NCBI RefSeq assembly: GCF_000974445.1
Contig: NZ_BBOJ01000004.1
Coordinates: forward strand, 248,001 to 312,000
DNA length: 64,000 nucleotides
Source of the DNA: Lentzea aerocolonigenes
Lineage (GTDB): Bacteria > Actinomycetota > Actinomycetes > Mycobacteriales > Pseudonocardiaceae
Direction: 5' to 3'
The position numbers were made by a program, and so were the translations under genes. Numbering within the stretch: position 1 is the stretch's first letter; each line of letters begins with the position of its first letter. The notes under the pieces are model-generated. The model was given only the letters and a program-made list of their open reading frames with translations. It did no database searches and was not told where the DNA came from. Positions 25,353-34,177 of the stretch are shown here, piece after piece.

Positions 25353-27608
25353 GTGACAGTGCGACAGGAACGCTCATCGGTGTCCCGTCGCTTGGCGTAC
25401 GTCGTCATCACCGTGGTGTTCGCCAACTACCTCGGCAACGCCTTGATCTTCGTCCTGCAGGCCGGCGCGACGCCCGCGCGGATCGTGGGCGCGCTGGCCT
25501 GTCTGCTCTCGATCGGGTTCCTGCAGCTGCGGGTGTTCTCCCGGCCGAGCGCGAACCTGAGGTCCGGCAAGGCGTACCTGGCGCTGGGTGCGATGGCGTT
25601 GCTGGTGTTCGCGCCGGTGCCGTTCTTCGGCTACGCGTGGGGCGGCATGCCCGGTTTTCTCGCGGGCAGCGCACTGCTGGTGCTGCCCGGCCGCGTGCGG
25701 TGGTTCGTGTTCGTCGGGGTGGCGGTGGCCAACGCCGCGACCAAGTTCACTCCCGGCATCTCGCTCGGCGTGCTGGCCTACTCCGCGGCGGCGACACTGG
25801 TCGCGGGCCTGGTCGTCTACGGCCTGTCGCGGCTGCCGTCGCAGGTCTACCAGCTCGAGACCGCCCGGTCGGAGCTCGCCGACCTCGCGGTGTCGCAGGA
25901 GCGGTTGCGGTTCGCCCGCGACGTGCACGACCTGCTCGGGTTCAGCCTGTCCGCGATCACGCTCAAGGTGGAGCTCGCCCGCAAGCTGATCGGCGACCAC
26001 ACCGACCGCGCCGTGCGCGAGCTGACGGAGATCCTCGGCATCGCGCGTGAGGCGTTGACGGACGTTCGTGCGGTCGCGTCGAGCTATCGCGAGCTGTCGC
26101 TGACCGACGAGATCAACTCGGCGCGGTCCGTGCTCACCGCCGCCGGCGTGGCGGCCACGATCGAGGCGGACCACGCCGAACTCTCGCCGCGCTCCCGGAC
26201 CGTGCTGGCGACCGTGCTGCGCGAGGGCGTGACGAACCTGCTGCGGCACAGCAACGCCACCCGCTGCTCGATCACCGTCAGCGGCAGGGGCAGGACGGTG
26301 TCGATCGACATCGTCAACGACGGCAGCCCCGCCGAGGTGAGCACGGACCACGGCAGCGGCCTCACGAACCTCGCCACGCGCACCAGCGCCATCGGCGGAT
26401 CGCTGCTCGCGAAAGCCTCCCCGGACGGCACCTACCAGCTGCGCGCCGAGGTACCGGCCGATCCGGCACCCGAGCAGCCCACCAGCCGTCCCCGCCTGAT
26501 CGGCCCGTCGATCCCGACTACGTTCGCGCAGGTGCTGCTGACCGCGGTGGTGATCGGGTACGGCGTGATGGCGACGGCGCTCGCCACGTACAGCGTCCCG
26601 ATCGGGTCGGCCGCGTTCGCCTCCTCCGCCGTGAGCAGCGCTCTGATCGCCCTGCTGGTGCTGGGTGTCGTGAGCCATCCGCGGGTGCGGACCAACCCCG
26701 CGCTCGGTTACGCGGCGCTGGCGGGACTGGCGGTCTGCGTCTACGTGCCGCAGTTCGTGTTCCACAACCCGAACCTCGGCGGTGTGCCGGGCTTCCTCGC
26801 CGGTTCCGCGGCGCTGATCCTGCCGCGGTGGTCCGGCTGGGTCGGGTTCGTGGCCGTCGTCGCCGGGCAGGGCGTCATCCAGGCGGCGTTCGGCTTTCCC
26901 ACGAACGACATCGCGTACGGCGTGATGGCCACGATGAACCACGGCCTGGTGCTGTACGCGTTGACGCGGCTGCGGTCCATGGTGATCGAGCTGCACGAGG
27001 CGCGGGAGGAGCTCGCGACGGCGGCGGTGACGCAGGAACGGCTGCGGTTCGCGCGCGACCTGCACGACCTGCTCGGCTACAGCCTGTCCGCGATCACGTT
27101 GAAGAGCGAGCTCACCCACCGGCTGGTCACGATCGACCCCGACCGCGCCCGCCAGGAGCTCACCGAGGTTCTCGACATCTCCCGGCAGGCGCTCGCGGAC
27201 GTGCGGTCGGTGGCGTCGAGCTACCGCGAGCTGTCGCTGAACGAGGAGACCCAGTCCGCGCAGGCGTTGCTGTCCGCGGCCGACATCGACGTGACGATGC
27301 GGATCGACGAGTGCACCGAGCTGCCCACGGACGTGCGGGTGACGCTCGCGACGGTGCTGCGGGAGGGCGTGACGAACCTGCTGCGGCACAGCAAGGCGGA
27401 GCGCTGCGAGATCGTGCTGTGCAGCTCACCGCAGCGGGTGACGATGGACATCATCAACGACGGCGTGCCCTCGTCGGACCGGGACTCGCGCAGCGGCAGC
27501 GGCATCGGGAACCTGACGACCCGCGTGTGCGCGCTCGGGGGCAGCCTCGACGCCGGGCCGACGCCGGAGCGGACGTTCCGGCTGCACGCGGAGATCCCGC
27601 TGGGTTAG
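25353..27608 (+). CDS. Tandem double DesK-type sensor histidine kinase
   Basis: 751 residues with two full kinase modules. Each has about four to five hydrophobic segments, then a HisKA_3 helix with the phosphoacceptor (FARDVHDLLGFSLSAITLK, H192; FARDLHDLLGYSLSAITLK, H571), an N-box (LREGVTNLLRHS in both) and a glycine-rich HATPase end (HGSGLTNLATR; SGSGIGNLTTR). There is no stop or frameshift between the modules, so this is an in-frame fusion or duplication. The GTG at 25353 with GGGAG before it is preferred. It is downstream of the YcaO genes and convergent with a LuxR regulator, its likely partner. Confidence 0.9.
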   Translation: MTVRQERSSVSRRLAYVVITVVFANYLGNALIFVLQAGATPARIVGALACLLSIGFLQLRVFSRPSANLRSGKAYLALGAMALLVFAPVPFFGYAWGGMPGFLAGSALLVLPGRVRWFVFVGVAVANAATKFTPGISLGVLAYSAAATLVAGLVVYGLSRLPSQVYQLETARSELADLAVSQERLRFARDVHDLLGFSLSAITLKVELARKLIGDHTDRAVRELTEILGIAREALTDVRAVASSYRELSLTDEINSARSVLTAAGVAATIEADHAELSPRSRTVLATVLREGVTNLLRHSNATRCSITVSGRGRTVSIDIVNDGSPAEVSTDHGSGLTNLATRTSAIGGSLLAKASPDGTYQLRAEVPADPAPEQPTSRPRLIGPSIPTTFAQVLLTAVVIGYGVMATALATYSVPIGSAAFASSAVSSALIALLVLGVVSHPRVRTNPALGYAALAGLAVCVYVPQFVFHNPNLGGVPGFLAGSAALILPRWSGWVGFVAVVAGQGVIQAAFGFPTNDIAYGVMATMNHGLVLYALTRLRSMVIELHEAREELATAAVTQERLRFARDLHDLLGYSLSAITLKSELTHRLVTIDPDRARQELTEVLDISRQALADVRSVASSYRELSLNEETQSAQALLSAADIDVTMRIDECTELPTDVRVTLATVLREGVTNLLRHSKAERCEIVLCSSPQRVTMDIINDGVPSSDRDSRSGSGIGNLTTRVCALGGSLDAGPTPERTFRLHAEIPLG

Positions 27609-27618
27609 GTCCTGCGTC

Positions 27619-27654
27619 GGGGCCGAACAGAACTGCGGGGCCGATCAGAACTGC
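27619..27654. repeat. Tandem 18-bp direct repeat after the kinase gene
   Basis: GGGGCCGAACAGAACTGC is followed directly by GGGGCCGATCAGAACTGC, 17 of 18 identical, starting 10 bases after the kinase stop. It is part of the 248-base gap to the convergent response regulator gene. It could be a slippage product. Confidence 0.5.
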
Positions 27655-27732
27655 AGGCTCCACTTGTCGAGGAACCCGGTGTCCTGACGAAGTGCGCGTT
27701 CACCCACACGAACCTCACCAGCCCCATTTTTG

Positions 27733-27785
27733 CGCACGCGGGGAGCTTTCGTACTCCAGGAGCGCACGGAAGGGCCCCGCGTGCG
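27733..27785. terminator. Long hairpin between convergent kinase and regulator genes
   Basis: CGCACGCGGGG (27733-27743) pairs perfectly with CCCCGCGTGCG (27775-27785) around 31 bases that contain a further GGAG/CTCC pair. CATTTTTG precedes the stem, which gives a U-run in the leftward direction, fitting the LuxR transcript. A second small hairpin AACGAAG-CGA-CTTCGTT is at 27833-27849, seven bases beyond the regulator stop. Confidence 0.5.
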
Positions 27786-27856
27786 AGTTGGCAGGGCGAG
27801 GTGCGCGTCGTGCTGGGAGCCGCTCCACGTCGAACGAAGCGACTTCGTTGCACGCG

Positions 27857-28462
27857 TCAGATCCAGCCCGCTTCCTCGGCGATGCGGATCGCGTCCACCC
27901 GGTTGCGGCCGTTCAGCTTGGTGATGATCGTCGTCATGTAGTTGCGCACCGTCCCGGTCGACAACGACAGCGCGACCGCGATCTCCGGTGCGTCCGACCC
28001 GGCCGCGGCCAGGCGCAGCACCTCCAGCTCGCGGTCCGTCAGCGGGCACTCGCCCCGGTCCCACGCGGCGAGCGCCAGCTGCGCGTCGACCACCCGCTTG
28101 CCCGCGGCCACGTCGCGGATCGCGTCGGCGAGCTGGCCGGGCGGAGCGTCCTTGAGCAGGAAGCCGTCCACGCGGGCCGCCAGCGCCTTGCGCAACGTGC
28201 CGGGCCTGCCGAGCGACGTGAGCATCAGCGTGCGGACCGACGGCAGCGTCTCGCGGATCTTCGCGGCCGCGGTGAGGCCGTCGAGGATCGGCAGGTCGAT
28301 GTCGATCACCGCGACGTCCGGCATCAGCTGCTTCGCCGTGGGCACGATCTTGTCCCCCGAGCTCACCTCGGCGACGACCTCGATGTCCGGTTCGAGGTTG
28401 AGCAGCGCGATGAGGGCACCGCGCACCATGTGCATGTCCTCGGCCAGCAGAACCCTGATCAT
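27857..28462 (-). CDS. NarL/LuxR-family response regulator
   Basis: 201 residues: a receiver domain (MIRVLLAEDMHMVRGAL, phosphoacceptor in VAVIDIDLPILDG, LMLTSLGRPG, FLLKDAPPGQLADAI) and a C-terminal LuxR helix-turn-helix (LTDRELEVLRLAAAG, LSTGTVRNYMTTIITKLNGRNR). DesK-type kinases partner with this family; the tandem kinase gene converging on it is the obvious mate. The start follows CGGAGGGGCGCG. Targets may include the inverted repeats at 22.05 kb or the SARP genes (inference). Confidence 0.94.
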   Translation of the reverse strand: MIRVLLAEDMHMVRGALIALLNLEPDIEVVAEVSSGDKIVPTAKQLMPDVAVIDIDLPILDGLTAAAKIRETLPSVRTLMLTSLGRPGTLRKALAARVDGFLLKDAPPGQLADAIRDVAAGKRVVDAQLALAAWDRGECPLTDRELEVLRLAAAGSDAPEIAVALSLSTGTVRNYMTTIITKLNGRNRVDAIRIAEEAGWI

Positions 28463-28497
28463 CGCGCCCCTCCGGCCGACACAATATCGCCCGGCGT

Positions 28498-28540
28498 TCA
28501 GGCCGCGCTCGACGCCGCGTCGAGGTGTACCGGCAACGGT
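28498..28540 (+). promoter_or_regulatory. Putative SARP box before the WrbA/KASIII unit
   Basis: Three heptamers at exact 11-bp intervals: TCAGGCC (28498), TCGACGC (28509) and TCGAGGT (28520). Eight bases after the last, AACGGT (28535-28540) sits where the -10 is expected. It is in the divergent region between the response regulator and the WrbA gene. Confidence 0.55.
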
Positions 28541-28573
28541 GGTGGGGACCTGCCTTGCGAAAGGGATCCCGCC

Positions 28574-29161
28574 ATGGAACGCAGCGTCAACGTCACCGTC
28601 GTCTACTACTCGTCCACCGGGACGATCCACCGCATCGCCACCGAGATCGCCGAGACGGCGGAGAAGGCGGGTGCCGAGGTCAGGCTCGTCAAGGCGGCCG
28701 AGCTCGCGCCGCGTGCCGCCGTGGAATCACGGCAGGCGTGGGCGGACCACCTCGCCGCGACCCAGGACGTTCCGGTCGCTTCGGTCGAGGACGTCCTGTG
28801 GGCCGACGCCGTGCTGTTCGGGACGCCCACCCGGTTCGGCAACATGTCCGCGCAGCTCAAGCAGTTCATCGACACGCTCGGGCCCGCGTGGTTCCAGGGC
28901 CGGCTGGTGCACAAGGTGTACAGCGCTTTCACGTCGGGCGGCAGCACGCACGGCGGCATGGAGACCACCCTGGTCTCGATCTACAACATGGTGTGCCACT
29001 TCGGCGGGATCATCGTGCCGCCGGGGCTCAACGAGAACCCGTACGGCACCTCTCACGTGCTCGGCTCTGACAACAAGCCCGTGGGCGAGATCGCGTTGCA
29101 GTCCGCCCGTGTGCAGGCCGAACGGGTCGTGCGCGTCGCCCGTGCGCTGAAGGAGGTCTGA
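28574..29161 (+). CDS. WrbA-type NAD(P)H:quinone oxidoreductase (flavodoxin family)
   Basis: 195 residues with flavodoxin FMN-binding segments: VVYYSSTGTIHRIATEIAETA, the FGTPTRFGNMSAQLKQFID loop typical of WrbA, and the SAFTSGGSTHGGMETT loop. WrbA proteins reduce quinones by two electrons, which in this cluster could serve a polyketide quinone intermediate or flavin supply (inference). The start follows GCGAAAGGGATCCCGCC. It abuts the KASIII-like gene with no gap. Confidence 0.9.
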   Translation: MERSVNVTVVYYSSTGTIHRIATEIAETAEKAGAEVRLVKAAELAPRAAVESRQAWADHLAATQDVPVASVEDVLWADAVLFGTPTRFGNMSAQLKQFIDTLGPAWFQGRLVHKVYSAFTSGGSTHGGMETTLVSIYNMVCHFGGIIVPPGLNENPYGTSHVLGSDNKPVGEIALQSARVQAERVVRVARALKEV

Positions 29162-30184
29162 GTGCGCGTCGACGGCATCTACGTGCGGGGCAACGGGATC
29201 CGCCTGCCCGCCACGCTGAACGTGCAGGACGCCATCGACTCCGGCGAGTGCGAACCGAAGCTGGTGGCGCGCACGGACGTCACGAGCGTCGCGTACTCCC
29301 CCGACGAGTCGGCCGCCGAGATGGGTGTTCGCGCGGCCCAGCAGGCACTCGCGCGCGCCGGCAGCACCGGCGAGGACGTCGAGCTGATCCTGCACGCCAC
29401 GACCTACCACCAGGGCCAGGACCTGTGGCCCGTCGGCAGCTACATCCAGCGCGAGACCGTCCGCAACAGCTGCCTGGCGCTGGAGATCAGGCAGATGTCC
29501 AACGGTGGCATGGCCGCGCTGGACCTCGCCGTGCGGTACCTGAGCCCTGGCCGGGACGCGCTGCTGACCACGGCCGACCGGTTCTGCCTGCCGGGCATCG
29601 ACCGGTGGCGCACCGATCCCGGAACCCCTTACGCGGACGGGGCGAGCGCTGTCGTGCTGTCGCGGCGCGGCGGGTACGCGCGGTTGCTCTCCTTGGCCAT
29701 CAACGCGGATTCGGACCTGGAGCCGTTGCACCGCGGTGACGAACCGATGGGGCTCGCGCCGTTCTCGCACCGCATGCCGGTGGACTTCGAGGCCGCCAAG
29801 CACGCGTTCGCGAAGAAGTTCGGACTTTCCTTCGGCATCAACAGGGCCAACGCCGGCCAGGCGGCCGCGGTCGAGGAAGCGCTGGCCGACGCGGACATGA
29901 AGCTCGGCGACGCCGACTGGGTGGTGCTGCCGCACTTCGGCAGGCGCCGGCTGGACGTGAACTACCTGCGGCCCTACGACATCGACCCCGCGCGGACGAC
30001 GTGGGAGTGGAGCCGCACGGTCGGGCACCTCGGCGCGGGCGACCAGTTCGCGGGACTCGGCCACCTCGTCGACACCGGCAGGGCCCGTCCTGGGCAGCGG
30101 GTTGTGCTGTTCGGCGTCGGCGCTGGCTACAGCTGGGGCTGCGCGGTCGTGGAGATCGACGCGAAGCCGTCCTGGGCGGCCTGA
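29162..30184 (+). CDS. KASIII-like acyltransferase with a Ser-His-Asp active site
   Basis: 340 residues of the FabH/thiolase fold. The nucleophile cysteine position reads serine in EIRQMSNGGMAALDL (S113), the histidine is in VLPHFGRRRL (H258), and the usual FabH asparagine is aspartate in GAGDQFAGL (D294). DpsC of daunorubicin synthesis also has serine and starts chains with propionyl-CoA; CerJ/ChlB-type relatives use a Cys-His-Asp triad to transfer acyl groups to sugars. Either starter priming with a branched acyl-CoA or acyl transfer is possible. A starter role fits the racemase and acetolactate synthase genes. Confidence 0.87.
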   Translation: MRVDGIYVRGNGIRLPATLNVQDAIDSGECEPKLVARTDVTSVAYSPDESAAEMGVRAAQQALARAGSTGEDVELILHATTYHQGQDLWPVGSYIQRETVRNSCLALEIRQMSNGGMAALDLAVRYLSPGRDALLTTADRFCLPGIDRWRTDPGTPYADGASAVVLSRRGGYARLLSLAINADSDLEPLHRGDEPMGLAPFSHRMPVDFEAAKHAFAKKFGLSFGINRANAGQAAAVEEALADADMKLGDADWVVLPHFGRRRLDVNYLRPYDIDPARTTWEWSRTVGHLGAGDQFAGLGHLVDTGRARPGQRVVLFGVGAGYSWGCAVVEIDAKPSWAA

Positions 30185-30263
30185 GCGCGGTTCAAGCGGG
30201 ATCCCAGAGGGTTTTGGCTGGATGTAGGCGACACCCGGTGGCTTTTCGAAAGGAACTCAGACC

Positions 30264-31082
30264 ATGTCCGACCAGCCGTTTGAAGGCCAGCGAGTCGTCG
30301 TCACCGGTGGTGGCACCGGAATCGGCAAGCACGCGGCCGTCGAGTTCGCGAAGCTCGGCGCAGCGAGCGTGATCATCACCGGCCGCCGCAAGGAGCGGCT
30401 GGACGAGGTCGCCGAGCTGCACCCGAACATCGTCCCGGTCGCCGCGGACGTCACCACGGCCGAGGGCGCGCAGGCCGTCGCCGTCGCCGTGGAGACCAAC
30501 GGCGGCAAGCTGGACGTGCTCGTGCACAACGCCGGAATCTTCCGCAACACGCTCGCCGAGTACTTCGACGAGAAAGCCAGCAACGAGCTGCTCAACATCA
30601 ACCTGCTCGGCCCGGTCCGCCTCACCGGCGCGCTGTACCAGTACCTTTCCAAGCCGGGCGGCAACATCGTCTTCGTCTCGTCGGTCGCGGGCCACAACCC
30701 CGAGCCCGGTGCCGCCCTGTACGCGGCCAGCAAGGCCGGCATGCACAGCCTCACCCTGACGTGGGCCCGCGAGCTCGCACCGCTGGGCATCCGGGTCAAC
30801 GCCGTCGCCCCGGCCGGCGTGCGCACCGAGGTCTACGCGGCCAACGGCCTCAACGACCAGGAGACCGACGCGATCTTCGCGACGCTGGCGGACATCATGC
30901 CGCTGGGCCGCACCGGCACGGTCGAGGACATCACGCCGTGGATCACGCTGCTCGCGAGCCCCGCCAGCTCCTGGGTCACCGGCCAGATCATCACGATCGA
31001 CGGCGGCCAGGACCTCACGGCGGGCACCGACCACCTGTTCATGTCGTGGTTCCGCTCCCGCCTCGAAGGCGACGCGGCCTGA
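30264..31082 (+). CDS. Short-chain dehydrogenase/reductase
   Basis: A 272-residue classical SDR: cofactor motif VVVTGGGTGIGKHAAVE, NAG in VLVHNAGIF, catalytic Ser in FVSSVAG and YAASKAG (Tyr-x3-Lys). The basic residues after strand 2 (TGRRKERL) suggest NADPH. It probably reduces a ketone of the polyketide, sugar or starter. It follows the KASIII-like gene with an 80-base gap; GAAAGGAACTCAGACC precedes the ATG. Confidence 0.9.
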   Translation: MSDQPFEGQRVVVTGGGTGIGKHAAVEFAKLGAASVIITGRRKERLDEVAELHPNIVPVAADVTTAEGAQAVAVAVETNGGKLDVLVHNAGIFRNTLAEYFDEKASNELLNINLLGPVRLTGALYQYLSKPGGNIVFVSSVAGHNPEPGAALYAASKAGMHSLTLTWARELAPLGIRVNAVAPAGVRTEVYAANGLNDQETDAIFATLADIMPLGRTGTVEDITPWITLLASPASSWVTGQIITIDGGQDLTAGTDHLFMSWFRSRLEGDAA

Positions 31083-31165
31083 TCCGCACACCTCACCAGA
31101 GCGGTCGTCACCGGTAACCTCCGGTGACGGCCGCATTCACGCGTTTGACCCGAAAGGCCACCACC

Positions 31166-32239
31166 GTGCTCGACCGCCGCGCGATCAACCGGGCAACTCT
31201 CGCGCGCCAACTCCTGCTGCGACGCCACGACATGGGCGTGCTCGAAGCCACCGAGCAGCTCGTCGGGTTGCAGGCGCAGCTGCCGTTCCCGCCCTACATC
31301 GGCTTGCAGGCGCGCCTTGAGGACTTCGACCGCGACGAGCTGGCGAAGCTCATCCTGGACCGGCAGATCGTGCGGTCGTCGCTCATGCGCTACACCATGC
31401 ACCTCGTGACCACGCCGGACCTGTTGTGGCTGCGGCCGTTGCTCCAGCCTGTGCTCGACCGCGCGCAGAAAGGCTTCTTCGGCCGTGAGACCCAGGGCAT
31501 GGACCTCGGCGAGATCGCCGCGCACGGCCGCAAGCTGCTGAACGGCAAGGCGCTCACCCAGGTCCAGTTGCGCGAGGCGATGAGCGAGAGGTTCCCCGGC
31601 CGCGATCCGTTGTCGCTGGCCTATTCCGTGCAGTACCTCGTGCCGCTGGTGCACGTGCCGCCGTGGGGCAAGGGCGGTTCGGTGCCGTCGACGCTCGCAG
31701 AACCGTTCCTCGACGGGAAGTTCGCCGCCCAGGCCGATCCTCGACGGCTGGTGCGCCGGTACCTCGCCGCGTTCGGTCCCGCGACCGTCAAGGACCTCCA
31801 GGCGTTCAGCGGGCTCACGTTCATGGCCAAGGTGTTCAAGGAGATGAGCGACGAGCTCGAGGTCCTCATCACGGACACCGGCCAGGAGCTCTACGACCTG
31901 CCGGGCGCCCCGCGGCCGGACGGCGACACGCCGGCGCCCATCAGGTTCCTGCCCGAGTACGACAACCTGATGGTGTCGCACTTCGACCGCAGCCGCGTGA
32001 TGGACGACGACATCCGCAAGAGGGTCTGCGTGGGCGCGGGCATCGCGGCGACGTTGCTGGTCGACGGGTTCGTGCGCGGGATCTGGAAGCTCAAGGAGCA
32101 GAAGAAGACCGCGACGCTGACGCTCACCCTGTTCCAGCCCTTGTCCAAAAAGGACTTCAAGGCGGTCGAGAAGGAAGCCGACGGGGTGCTGCGGTTCGCC
32201 GCCCCGGACGCGACGACGCGGGAGCTCGTGGTCGAGTGA
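31166..32239 (+). CDS. AlkZ/AlkX-family DNA glycosylase, self-resistance protein 1
   Basis: 357 residues of the HTH_42 winged-helix family. AlkZ of Streptomyces sahachiroi unhooks azinomycin cross-links, and trioxacarcin and LL-D49194 clusters carry homologues. The catalytic Q-x-Q is visible as GLQAQLPFPPYIGLQARL (Q36, Q38), near the AlkZ positions. Other family segments: RQIVRSSLMRYTMHLVT and IRFLPEYDNLMVSHFDRSRV. It probably excises alkylated guanines made by the product. The GTG at 31166 with CGAAAGG upstream is preferred over an earlier in-frame start. The stop overlaps the second copy (GTGA). Confidence 0.88.
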   Translation: MLDRRAINRATLARQLLLRRHDMGVLEATEQLVGLQAQLPFPPYIGLQARLEDFDRDELAKLILDRQIVRSSLMRYTMHLVTTPDLLWLRPLLQPVLDRAQKGFFGRETQGMDLGEIAAHGRKLLNGKALTQVQLREAMSERFPGRDPLSLAYSVQYLVPLVHVPPWGKGGSVPSTLAEPFLDGKFAAQADPRRLVRRYLAAFGPATVKDLQAFSGLTFMAKVFKEMSDELEVLITDTGQELYDLPGAPRPDGDTPAPIRFLPEYDNLMVSHFDRSRVMDDDIRKRVCVGAGIAATLLVDGFVRGIWKLKEQKKTATLTLTLFQPLSKKDFKAVEKEADGVLRFAAPDATTRELVVE

Positions 32240-33297
32240 AGCTCAGCGCACGGGAGCTCAACCGGGCACTGCTGGCCCGGCAGTTCCTCCTGGAACGCAC
32301 CGAGAAGACCCCTCTGCAGGTCGTGGAACACCTGGTGGGCATGCAGTCCCAGGTTCCGCTGTCGCCTTATGTGGGCCTGTGGTCGCGTGTCAGCGGTTTT
32401 CAGCCCGCCGACCTCGCGGGCACCCTGGAGAGCCGCGAAACGGTCCGCATCGTGCTGATGAGGGGCACCATCCACCTCGTGAGCGCCCGCGACGCACTTC
32501 TGTTGCGGCCGTTGCTGAAACCGGTGCTGGACCGCACGAACTTCACCGGCCACAACGGGAAGCAGATCGAGGGCGTCGACCCTTCCGAACTCGCACAACG
32601 CGGCCGGGAACTGCTCGAGGAAGAACCGCGCACGCGGGAGGACCTCGGCAAGCTGCTGAAAGAGCGCTGGCCGGACCACCAGGCGACCGCGCTGGCCTAC
32701 GCGGTGCAACTGCTCGTGCCGCTCGTCCAGCTCCCGCCACGGGGCGTCTGGGGCGTCGCGCAGGGCCGTGGGGCGCACGCCACCCTGAACACCTGGCTGG
32801 GCGCCGAGTCCCTGCCGGAACCGTCGATCACCGAGGTGGTTTCCCGCTACCTCAGTGCGTTCGGCCCGGCGAGCGTCCAGGACGTGCAGACATGGTCGGG
32901 CCTCACGAGGTTGTCCGAGGTGGTCGAACGGTTGCCGCTGCGCAGGTTCAGCGACGAGAACGGCCGCACGCTCTTCGACCACGAGGACGCGCCGAGGCCG
33001 GACGAGGACACCCCTGCGCCCGTGAGGTTCCTGCCCGAGTTCGACAACATCGCGCTGTCGCACGCCGACCGCACGAGGATCATCTCCCCCGGCTTCAACG
33101 GTTCGTCGACACGGGGCAGCTTCACCGTCGACGGGTTCGTGAGCGGCACCTGGAAGATCCAGCGCAGGACGTTGTCGATCGCGCCGTACCAGCGGCTGCT
33201 CAAGCGCGACGTCGCCGCGGTCGAGGCCGAGGGGCGCCGGCTGCTGGAGTTCACCGCACCCGAGACCGAGCACGCCGTGGTGTTCGAGCAAACTTAG
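32236..33297 (+). CDS. AlkZ/AlkX-family DNA glycosylase, self-resistance protein 2
   Basis: 353 residues, clearly paralogous to the preceding gene (LNRALLARQFLL, VRFLPEFDNIALSHADRTRI) but well diverged. The QxQ motif is GMQSQVPLSPYVGLWSRV (Q37, Q39). Trioxacarcin-type clusters also carry more than one such gene, so the pair may split lesion types or one may be accessory. It is coupled to copy 1 by GTGA. No frameshift or missing catalytic residue was seen. Confidence 0.88.
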   Translation: MKLSARELNRALLARQFLLERTEKTPLQVVEHLVGMQSQVPLSPYVGLWSRVSGFQPADLAGTLESRETVRIVLMRGTIHLVSARDALLLRPLLKPVLDRTNFTGHNGKQIEGVDPSELAQRGRELLEEEPRTREDLGKLLKERWPDHQATALAYAVQLLVPLVQLPPRGVWGVAQGRGAHATLNTWLGAESLPEPSITEVVSRYLSAFGPASVQDVQTWSGLTRLSEVVERLPLRRFSDENGRTLFDHEDAPRPDEDTPAPVRFLPEFDNIALSHADRTRIISPGFNGSSTRGSFTVDGFVSGTWKIQRRTLSIAPYQRLLKRDVAAVEAEGRRLLEFTAPETEHAVVFEQT

Positions 33298-33322
33298 AGC
33301 CCGCTGCGGTTCTCTTGCCGGT

Positions 33323-34159
33323 ATGACGACGATCGCGCTGCCGGACGGATTCCGGCCAGAGTCGATGACGATCGGGCCCGGTCCGTTCGCGTACTTCGGT
33401 TCGCTGGCCGACGGGTCCATCTACCGCGCGGACCTGATCACCGGTGAGGGCAAGGTGATCCACCCCGGCCCCGGCACCGCGGCGGCCGGGGTGAAGATCG
33501 ACCGCAGGGGCCGCCTGTTCATCGCGGGCGGTTTCGCCGGCGACGCCCACGTGATCCACGCCGCCTCCGGGGCCACGCTGGCGTCCTACCCGCTCGCGGG
33601 CCTGGTCAACGACTTCGCCCTCACCCCCACCGCCGCGTGGGCCACCGACTCGGTCATCCCGGTGCTGTGGAAGCTGCCGCTGGGCGGCAACGGCGAGCTG
33701 CCGGAACCGGAGCAGGTCGAACGGGTCGAGCTCAGCGGAGACATCGAGTACCTCGAAGAAGGCTTCAACGCCAACGGGATCTGCCGCACCCCGGACGGCA
33801 CGGCGTTGCTCGTCAACCAGTCCAACACCGGCGGACTGTTCCACGTGGACACCGCCACCGGCCGCGCCACGAGCGTCGACCTCGGTGGTGAGGACCTGAT
33901 GGACTGCGACGGCATGGTGCTCGACGGCGACCTGCTGTACGTGGCGATGGGCGTGCGCAACGAGGTCGTGCTCGTGCGGCTCAACCACGAGGGCACGGTC
34001 GGCAAGGTGCTGCGGCGGGTCAGCGACCCGCGGTTCGACATCCCCAGCTCGCTGGCGCTGCACGACGACCTGCTGTACGTGATCAACGGCAGGTTCACCA
34101 CGGAGGCCACGCCGGAGACGTCGTACACGTCGGTGGCGATCCCTCGGCCCAGGCCCTGA
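33323..34159 (+). CDS. SMP-30/gluconolactonase-like beta-propeller protein
   Basis: 278 residues without a signal peptide. Repeating blade-like segments (GSLADGSIYRADLITGEGKV, GGFAGDAHVIHAASGAT, NQSNTGGLFHVDTATGRA, YVAMGVRNEVVLVRLNHEG) indicate a beta-propeller. Metal-binding residues of true lactonases cannot be confirmed by eye. It lies 25 bases after the glycosylase pair and is probably cotranscribed. A hydrolase, lactonase or product-binding resistance role is possible but not shown. Confidence 0.7.
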   Translation: MTTIALPDGFRPESMTIGPGPFAYFGSLADGSIYRADLITGEGKVIHPGPGTAAAGVKIDRRGRLFIAGGFAGDAHVIHAASGATLASYPLAGLVNDFALTPTAAWATDSVIPVLWKLPLGGNGELPEPEQVERVELSGDIEYLEEGFNANGICRTPDGTALLVNQSNTGGLFHVDTATGRATSVDLGGEDLMDCDGMVLDGDLLYVAMGVRNEVVLVRLNHEGTVGKVLRRVSDPRFDIPSSLALHDDLLYVINGRFTTEATPETSYTSVAIPRPRP

Positions 34160-34177
34160 AACGCTCCGACAAGAGCA

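Noticed and set aside
30184-30264. TCAAGCG-N4-CCCAGAG before the SDR gene as a SARP box.
   Set aside because: The second heptamer is a poor match and the gene may simply be cotranscribed with the KASIII-like gene.
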